DNA of 64,000 bases from Littorina saxatilis. Its lineage: Eukaryota; Mollusca; Gastropoda; Littorinimorpha; Littorinidae. Position numbers and translations under genes: made by a program. A model generated the notes under the pieces. It worked only from the letters and a program-made list of their open reading frames with translations. It did no database searches and was not told where the DNA came from. The stretch is from contig NC_090260.1 of NCBI RefSeq assembly GCF_037325665.1, positions 48,716,185 to 48,780,184 on the forward strand, read 5' to 3'. This document shows, piece by piece, positions 58,742-64,000 of this stretch. Position 1 is the first letter of the stretch, and each line of letters starts with the position of its first letter.

Positions 58742-58867
58742 GCTTCTCAATGATGTAGCCAGTGATGGGCAAGCCTCCGTCATCTTGAGGTGGCTTCCAG
58801 TCCAGCTGGACAGAGTCGCGGGTGATGGCCTTTGCTTCCAAAGGTCCCACTGGTTTTCCCGGTGGTC
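58742..58867 (-). CDS. Titin/twitchin-like gene, FN3 half exon (copy 2)
   Basis: 126 bp, phase 1-1, acceptor ttttcctag, donor gtgagt. Follows the exon at 61056-61355 in transcription order after a 2.19-kb intron holding the foldback MITE and the Tigger-like element. Encodes strands A to C of an FN3 domain (LDWKPPQDDGGLPITGYIIE). Confidence 0.88.
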
Positions 58868-59041
58868 CTAGGAAAACAACATGAAAATTTCATTAAGATG
58901 AATTACAAACAACAAAAGATAACTTTGAAGCTCTAAAGGGAAGCATTATATGAGACATCATGTATGGCATAAAAAGACTTACCACAGAAACACAAACACA
59001 GAAAAGAGAATAATACATACAAATACAAAGTACAACACAAA

Positions 59042-59734
59042 GTACCATATTTGATGAACTACAAGCCGCGACTTTTTTTCAAAAATAATCGCATTGCGGC
59101 TTATAAAAAGATGCGGCTAAAACGTTACCTAAACTTGAATAGCATTCACCTAATGGAAGTCGCCGCGGATTTTCATTTCGCTCGATTAGCGATTACCGGT
59201 ACTTTATTAGCTCTCTACTCAAGACTCGGCGCTTTTCTCTTTCTTTCGCGAATCTTCGTTTGTCAACAAGTCGTCGTGACAAGATAGCGTACAGAGAAAC
59301 ATCGGATGTATCAGGATCTCGCGCGTGCGAGATTTCGTTTTTTTGTGTCTCGCGATAGTTGGAGGAGCGAGAGCCGCCATGTTGTGTTTTCGTCTGCTCG
59401 AAATGTGCGCAAAAGTCGTAAATCATCCCAAAAAAGCTTATTCCGGGCGGGACTACATGTGTGTGTTGGTTACAAATTGTGTGTGTGATATTTTTCTTCA
59501 AACTTTATCACTTTTCTTCTTTGTTTCACTTGTTTATTCTCGGAGCCGATTTTGCCAAATACCGTACTTTCGTTGCCTGGTTGTTTTGATTGATTGACAC
59601 GATCTGATTATATTTTTTTCGACGGCGGCTAATATAGTGACGCGGCCTATACGTGGCTCGTCCCAATTTTTTTTTTTAAAGTCGGGGGTGCGGCTTATAA
59701 AACGGTGCGTCTTGTAATCCGTCAAATACGGTAC
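59042..59734. mobile_element. Foldback MITE (copy 2)
   Basis: As 45191-45884: inverted ends gtacc(a/g)tatttga, lying in the intron of the muscle-protein gene. Confidence 0.75.
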
Positions 59735-60960
59735 AGTAAAACCTGTCAAATAAGGACACCCTTGGGACCAGACAAAAGTGTCCTTATTCTGCAGGTGTCC
59801 TTATTAGACAGGTGCAAGTAAACGCGACAAAGTCAAGTTGAGAGAGAGAGAGAGAGAGTACTGCACATGTACATGTACATTTATAAGAAAAACAGAAGCT
59901 GTTTAGATTAAACAGAGAAACATTTAATATTGACTGTTGTAAAACAAGTTTAAAAGCTTTTTATCATATCAACTGTATAAATTTAAATTGTTAAAAAGTT
60001 ACTGGATCTCATTCATACAACACATTCACATTCACTTCATTCTGCACTCATCAGCTTTTGAAAGAATTTGTCCAGCGTTGTCTGAGTGGACCATTGATGG
60101 CAATGTGATTCGCACGTTTGGTTGAAAACCACTCGAACACGGCGTCATTTAGCTCTTCGTATTCGGTTGTCTTCTTCGAAACCCATTTCTGGTCAGCACG
60201 TCCGTCTCCCGATTCCCACAACTTCATTATTTTTTCCCGATCGACGCTGATTTTCGAAATCTGCGTTCTCCCACACCCAAGCTCTTGTGCAATCGTTCGG
60301 CATGATTTCCCACTTTCCAGTTGTTTGACAACATTTATCCTTTGTTCTAAAGTCAGCGCATTTCTTCCTTTTCTTGAATTTGAATTTCTTGCTGCCATCT
60401 TGTTAAACACGAATCACTCTTTCGAAGAGAAGATACATTCACTCATACACTTTCACTTCCGTTCCGCCGAACACGTTCCACGCGTTGGATTGGCTGCCTT
60501 GGAACTCTAGCAGCCAATCAAATGCGTCGACTTAAAACACTCACCAAGAATAGACTCTATCAGTATTCCAAGCTCTCGTAATCTCTCGCAAACTTCAGAG
60601 CATAGCAAAGCATGCGGTACAACGATCTCGTGCGAGCTGCACAAGCCAAGGTTCGAAGTTCTCGCGATGTTCAAAGCATAACAATAGCGTGTCTCGCGAG
60701 AGCTGCTCAGATACCGACTAATATCAACTGATCGATTTATCGTCTTCTTCGTCGATCGAACTTCCCAGCTTGCTGTGGATGTCCGTATTTAGCAGGTATA
60801 TGACTTATTATGGACCCAAAATACGTGTCCGCGTCCGTAATGCCGAGGTGGCCGTAACGTACAGGTGTTTTACAGTGTAAAGCAGTCCGTGCCGAGACTG
60901 ACTGTCCGTATTCTGCGAGTGTCCGCTAAGTCCAGTGACCGTATTTGACAGTTTTCACTT
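59734..60960 (-). mobile_element. Tigger/pogo-like DNA transposon, internally deleted
   Basis: The left terminus cagtaaaacctgtcaaataa and the complement of the right terminus aagtgaaaactgtcaaatac align over about 26 bp, and both ends abut TA (59732-59733 and 60961-60962). At 1.23 kb it is far shorter than a full Tigger (2-3 kb) and retains only the N-terminal HTH frame. It contains inner tgtccttattctgcaggtgt / gtccgtattctgcgagtgtc motifs near each end that are also inverted to each other. Located in an intron of the muscle gene, same strand. Confidence 0.83.
60051..60410 (-). CDS. CENP-B-type HTH protein fragment (copy 2)
   Basis: Same protein as 46201-46560. The start ATG and a full HTH are kept and the catalytic domain is missing. 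It could be a DNA-binding leftover of a Tigger transposase or simply a remnant. Confidence 0.85.
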   Translation of the reverse strand: MFNKMAARNSNSRKGRNALTLEQRINVVKQLESGKSCRTIAQELGCGRTQISKISVDREKIMKLWESGDGRADQKWVSKKTTEYEELNDAVFEWFSTKRANHIAINGPLRQRWTNSFKS

Positions 60961-61055
60961 TACAGAGTTTCGCAAGCTGACAAACATTTTGCTTTTAAAC
61001 TAAATAGACTTTTTCAACTTGAGATTGACATAAAAAAAAGGACACAGTGACTTAC

Positions 61056-61355
61056 CAACAGGCCTCTTTGGTGTAACAGCATCCGACTCAAGCGGTTTGC
61101 TGGTTCCCACTTTGTTGATGGCGAAGATTCTGAAGTAGTGCTTCTTGTCTGTGGCCAGGTTCTTTGCCTTGGTCTTGGTCAAGTCACCATCAACAATGGT
61201 CACCTCTGTCCAGGTTTCCTGGTTCTGCGACACCTCAATGCGGTAGTTAAGCACAGGGGCACCGCCATCATCTCGAGGCGCACGCCAGTCAAGGACAACA
61301 CTTGTTGCATCCAAGTGACTGAAGTAGACGGGTCCCGTAGGAGGTTCAGGAACAA
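61056..61355 (-). CDS. Titin/twitchin-like gene, FN3 exon
   Basis: 300 bp, phase 1-1, acceptor (polypyrimidine)...cttccag and donor gtaagt. One full FN3 domain: VPEPPTGPVYFSHLDATSVV, LDWRAPRDDGG, VLNYRIEVSQ, TKAKNLATDKKHYFRIFAIN. The first Trp, the DGG turn and the Tyr-x-Phe-Arg strand are in place. Sixth domain back from the left-most recognised FN3 half exon is at 63511; this is the last complete one in transcription order. Confidence 0.93.
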
Positions 61356-61738
61356 CTGGAAGATATGTTTGATAGATGGTCAATAAAATGAGTACATCAT
61401 ACTGGCATAATAACCATATCATTCAACAAAGATGTTGATTCCACTAACATTTGTATCAAAATGATTAAATATTGGAACAGCTCTACTGAAAAAAGACAAC
61501 TGCTGACTTATCTTTTTTTGCTGTAAATGACATTATTGCTGTGGTGTTGTGATTGTAAACTTGTGCAGCCCAATTGAAACAGAGTAAATATTGTTGTGTT
61601 CTAATCGTAAACTTGTGTATCAATTCTTGAAATACCATGCTTATTGTATTGTCTTTGCTCCCTACATTGGACTCCATCAATCAGGACAACCATTGCAAAA
61701 ATTCCACAGTTCAAAACCAAATCAAATGACATTCTCAC

Positions 61739-62041
61739 CAGCTTCCCTTGTTGGTTTGACCAGCTCCTTCATCTCAGTTTCTGGCCCAACTCCCTCCTCA
61801 TTCTCGGCAGAGACACGGAAGTAGTACTCCTGTCCAGTCACCAAGCCATCCACATCTAAAGTCGTCACTGTGCCCTTGGTGGTTCCGGCCTTAACCCATG
61901 AACCCCAGTGCTTGTCGCGACGCTCGACGATGTAGGACTTGATCGGCAGTCCTCCGTCGCTGGTAGGTGGCTTCCATTTCAGCGACACTGCTGTTTCTGT
62001 GACGTCTGTTGCTGTCAGTGATTCTGGGGCTGATGGTTTCT
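61739..62041 (-). CDS. Titin/twitchin-like gene, FN3 exon
   Basis: 303 bp, phase 1-1, acceptor tctctgcag and donor gtgaga. One FN3 domain: KPSAPESLTATDVTETAVS, LKWKPPTSDGGLPIKSYIVE, TTLDVDGLVTGQEYYFRVSA. In a giant sarcomeric protein such domains form the elastic/structural rod and bind thick-filament proteins, by analogy with titin and twitchin. Confidence 0.93.
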
Positions 62042-62307
62042 CTGCAGAGACAAGGAGAGATTCATTAGTTTATAGCTATGGAATTACATATTGTGTGGGC
62101 CAAAAGCAAGTTTAGAGACTTGAAAAATGATAAAATTCTGTTGTTCCAGCTATGTCTTCAACCACAGCCATTTAAAATATGTCACGAAGTCTTGGTTTTG
62201 AGCCTATTATGTAAACCTTCATGTCTTTCTTTTCCTTAAATAAACACACACAAAAACAAGAAAAGCTTGGAGTTATTAAAAGTTATCAGAATAAAAAGCA
62301 TACTCAC

Positions 62308-62610
62308 TGTAAGGACTCATTGGTGTGATGGCATATTCCGATTCCAGAGGCTTGGACTCTCCAGCAACGTTCTCGGCCTTGACCCCGACAAGGTCCTGTC
62401 CTTCCTGCAGAAGGAGCAGGTCGCAGGTAAGACGGTCGCCAGGGACACGCTCCACCAACGTCCAGCTTGTCTTCCACGTCTCGCGCTTCTCCACAGAGTA
62501 GTGAGTGACTGGAGATCCACCGTCCTTCTCTGGTGCCTTCCAGGTGACCTTGAAGCTGGTCTTGGTCACGTCTGATATCACCAGAGGGCCTGTAGGCGGT
62601 GATGGTGGGA
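62308..62610 (-). CDS. Titin/twitchin-like gene, FN3 exon
   Basis: 303 bp, phase 1-1, acceptor ctctcaacag and donor gtgagt. One FN3 domain: VPPSPPTGPLVISDVTKTS, FKVTWKAPEKDGGSPVTHYS, LLLLQEGQDLVGVKAENVAG. The usual Tyr of the tyrosine corner is replaced (GQDLVGVKA), a mild departure from its neighbours. Confidence 0.92.
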
Positions 62611-62853
62611 CTGTTGAGAGAAAAGTGGGGTGGTTTAGTAAGTGTGTCACTGGTTGCCTTATCTTTTTTCAACTGACAGGTTGGGTCATGCAAAAAATAT
62701 ACCTGTGGAGTCAAGTAATGATTGCACATCAGAAAGCAAAATGATATTTTAAGTTTGATGTGAGAACTAGCTGTAACAACGCTAAACTGATTCAACAATG
62801 CTTGCTGACTAATCCTCAATCTACAACGTCACTGAAATTGCAATTCAACTCAC

Positions 62854-63156
62854 AGATAGGCTTTTCCATTTTCACTGGTTTGGCTGTCTTCTGCTTTTCG
62901 CCAATGCCCACATCATTCTCTGCGGACACAGCAAAGAAGTAGTCCTTCTCTCGCTCCAGATCAGCGACAGTGCACCGAGTTCTGAAGCTCTCGACTGTGG
63001 TGACCTTCTCCCATTTGTCTGTGCCCTTCAGAGACTTCTCTATGATGTAGCGACGGACCCTGGATCCGCCATCGTTCTCTGGTGGGGTCCACTTCAAGGT
63101 CAGGCCGTCCTTGGTGATGTTCTTGATCAGCAATGACGCTGGTGCATCAGGAACAC
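62854..63156 (-). CDS. Titin/twitchin-like gene, FN3 exon
   Basis: 303 bp, phase 1-1, acceptor actttag and donor gtgagt. One FN3 domain: VPDAPASLLIKNITKDGLT, LKWTPPENDGGSRVRRYIIE, CTVADLEREKDYFFAVSAEN. Introns on both sides are short (243 and 354 bp). Confidence 0.93.
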
Positions 63157-63510
63157 CTAAAGTTTAACAAACATTAGTCAATTTTGTATCAATATGTTTA
63201 AGACACATACGTTCAGACAAGAGACAGTAGACCAATGTTGAAAGAAAATATTACATTGGAACCTTTCTCGTAAGACCCTCCATTATATGAGACTCCCTCT
63301 ACTACAAGACCTGAATTGCTCACATGTTTTCTTCACAGTGTCACTAAATTCACCTCCATTATAGGACTCTCTCTCTATTAAGACCCACATTTCTCAAACT
63401 CTACTGACATATCACAATCCCTTCAGCTATTGCTCCATATTTGCAAACACTCGCAGTCCAGTTATTTCAAAGGTTTTCTTCTTATGAAAAGAGACTTTTC
63501 AAACACTTAC

Positions 63511-63807
63511 TGAGGATCTTCTCTGGGCAGATGGGTTCTCTGGACTGCAGAGGCAGGCTCTGTCCCTCAGCGTTGACTGCGATGATCTGCAGCATGTACT
63601 GGCTGTCCGCAACAAGGCCGGTCAAGGTCACTTTGGTTTCTGTCGTCTCCTGGACGGTGGTGAAGGTGGAACGAGGGATGATGCGGGTCTGAACGATGTA
63701 GTTGGTGATGGGCGTGCCACCGTCGCTGTCCGGAGCGGTCCAAGACACATCTGCTGATTTATCTGTGACGTTGGACACGCGCAGGCCTGTTGGTGCTGAT
63801 GGCACAT
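63511..63807 (-). CDS. Titin/twitchin-like gene, FN3 exon (most 5' in window)
   Basis: 297 bp, phase 1-1, acceptor cttgacag and donor gtaagt. One FN3 domain: VPSAPTGLRVSNVTDKSAD, VSWTAPDSDGGTPITNYIVQ, LTGLVADSQYMLQIIAVNAE. The gene continues upstream beyond the right edge of the window. The uniform one-domain-per-exon, phase 1-1 structure means any exon can be skipped without breaking the frame. Confidence 0.93.
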
Positions 63808-64000
63808 CTGTCAAGAGAAAATTGTGTGATAAGAGTTTGAATGCTGAAGTACTGTTGGTTAAAGACCTGGGGAGCATTGAATGACAATGGGATAGTGAAA
63901 AGTTCAGTTTCACGAATGATCGCATTTTAATGATGAGGCTAGACGATCATTACAATATGTGGAAATTAAAGCATGCATGACTCTGGCAACAAAACTTCAA

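Larger units (their letters stand above)
47283..60931. repeat. Direct duplicate segment, copy 2 (probable contig overlap)
   Basis: 13,649 bp matching 33417-47082. Internal features, shifted by 13,850-13,866 bp, are the diverged AT-rich array, SINE tail, MITE, SINE, recombinase-like gene, SINE in that gene, FN3 half exons, hAT-like MITE, foldback MITE and Tigger-like element. The flank to the right is unique and continues the muscle gene. Confidence 0.9.

Noticed and set aside
33417-60931. True segmental or gene duplication of the recombinase-like gene
   Set aside because: The repeat borders coincide exactly with the N run on both sides, and protein-coding parts are identical. Contig overlap explains this better.
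62304-62819. 171-codon minus-strand frame overlapping an FN3 exon
   Set aside because: Frame-shifted shadow of the FN3 exon at 62308-62610, running through its intron.

Overview
The window looks like nuclear DNA of an invertebrate animal. Genes are split by introns, the right end carries a run of fibronectin type III (FN3) exons of a giant muscle protein of the titin/twitchin kind, and the rest is dense in tRNA-derived SINEs, foldback MITEs, minisatellites and a Helitron-like element. I lean towards a marine gastropod mollusc from the look of the SINEs, but no single gene proves this.

Layout. 1-3644 is a 31-bp satellite of about 117 copies. 4623-4886 (minus) is the last exon of a YqaJ-type nuclease gene. 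Directly against it, 4890-8059 is the 3' part of a broken Ty3/gypsy-related retroelement in which the integrase end lies upstream of reverse transcriptase, the order known from Gmr1-like elements. 8060-16780 is repeat-rich and has no gene I recognise: SINEs, long (TG)n/(CA)n tracts, foldback elements and two perfect 18-bp palindromes. 16782-18826 is a Helitron-like element with a higher-order tandem array inside. 19564-21085 is an apparently complete Tc1-like transposon with an open 336-codon transposase. 23870-25955 (52-bp unit) and 26060-26545 (24-bp unit) are minisatellites. 26600-31800 is a set of diverged duplicated non-coding blocks plus two SINEs with clear target-site duplications. 31797-32625 is mostly simple repeat.

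33417-47082 and 47283-60931 are two nearly identical direct copies of the same 13.65-kb segment, separated by exactly 200 N. The repeat ends coincide exactly with the N run on both sides, as expected when two overlapping contigs (probably two haplotypes) are placed side by side. I read this as one genomic locus, not a biological duplication, so features in the first copy recur in the second.

The segment holds a mostly single-exon gene for a protein with two N-terminal zinc fingers, a tyrosine-recombinase-like core with its catalytic residues apparently kept, and a SANT/Myb-like C-terminus. A SINE with a 13-bp target duplication sits inside its N-terminal coding exon. The gene lies on the same strand as the muscle-protein gene, downstream of that gene's 126-bp FN3 exon, so it is probably intronic to it. 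61056-63807 (minus) carries five complete FN3 exons of about 300 bp, all phase 1-1. Further down that strand are a split FN3 exon (126 bp) and a degenerate second half. The introns are filled with a hAT-like MITE, a foldback MITE and a Tigger-like element. No CRISPR array, rRNA or functional tRNA gene was seen.
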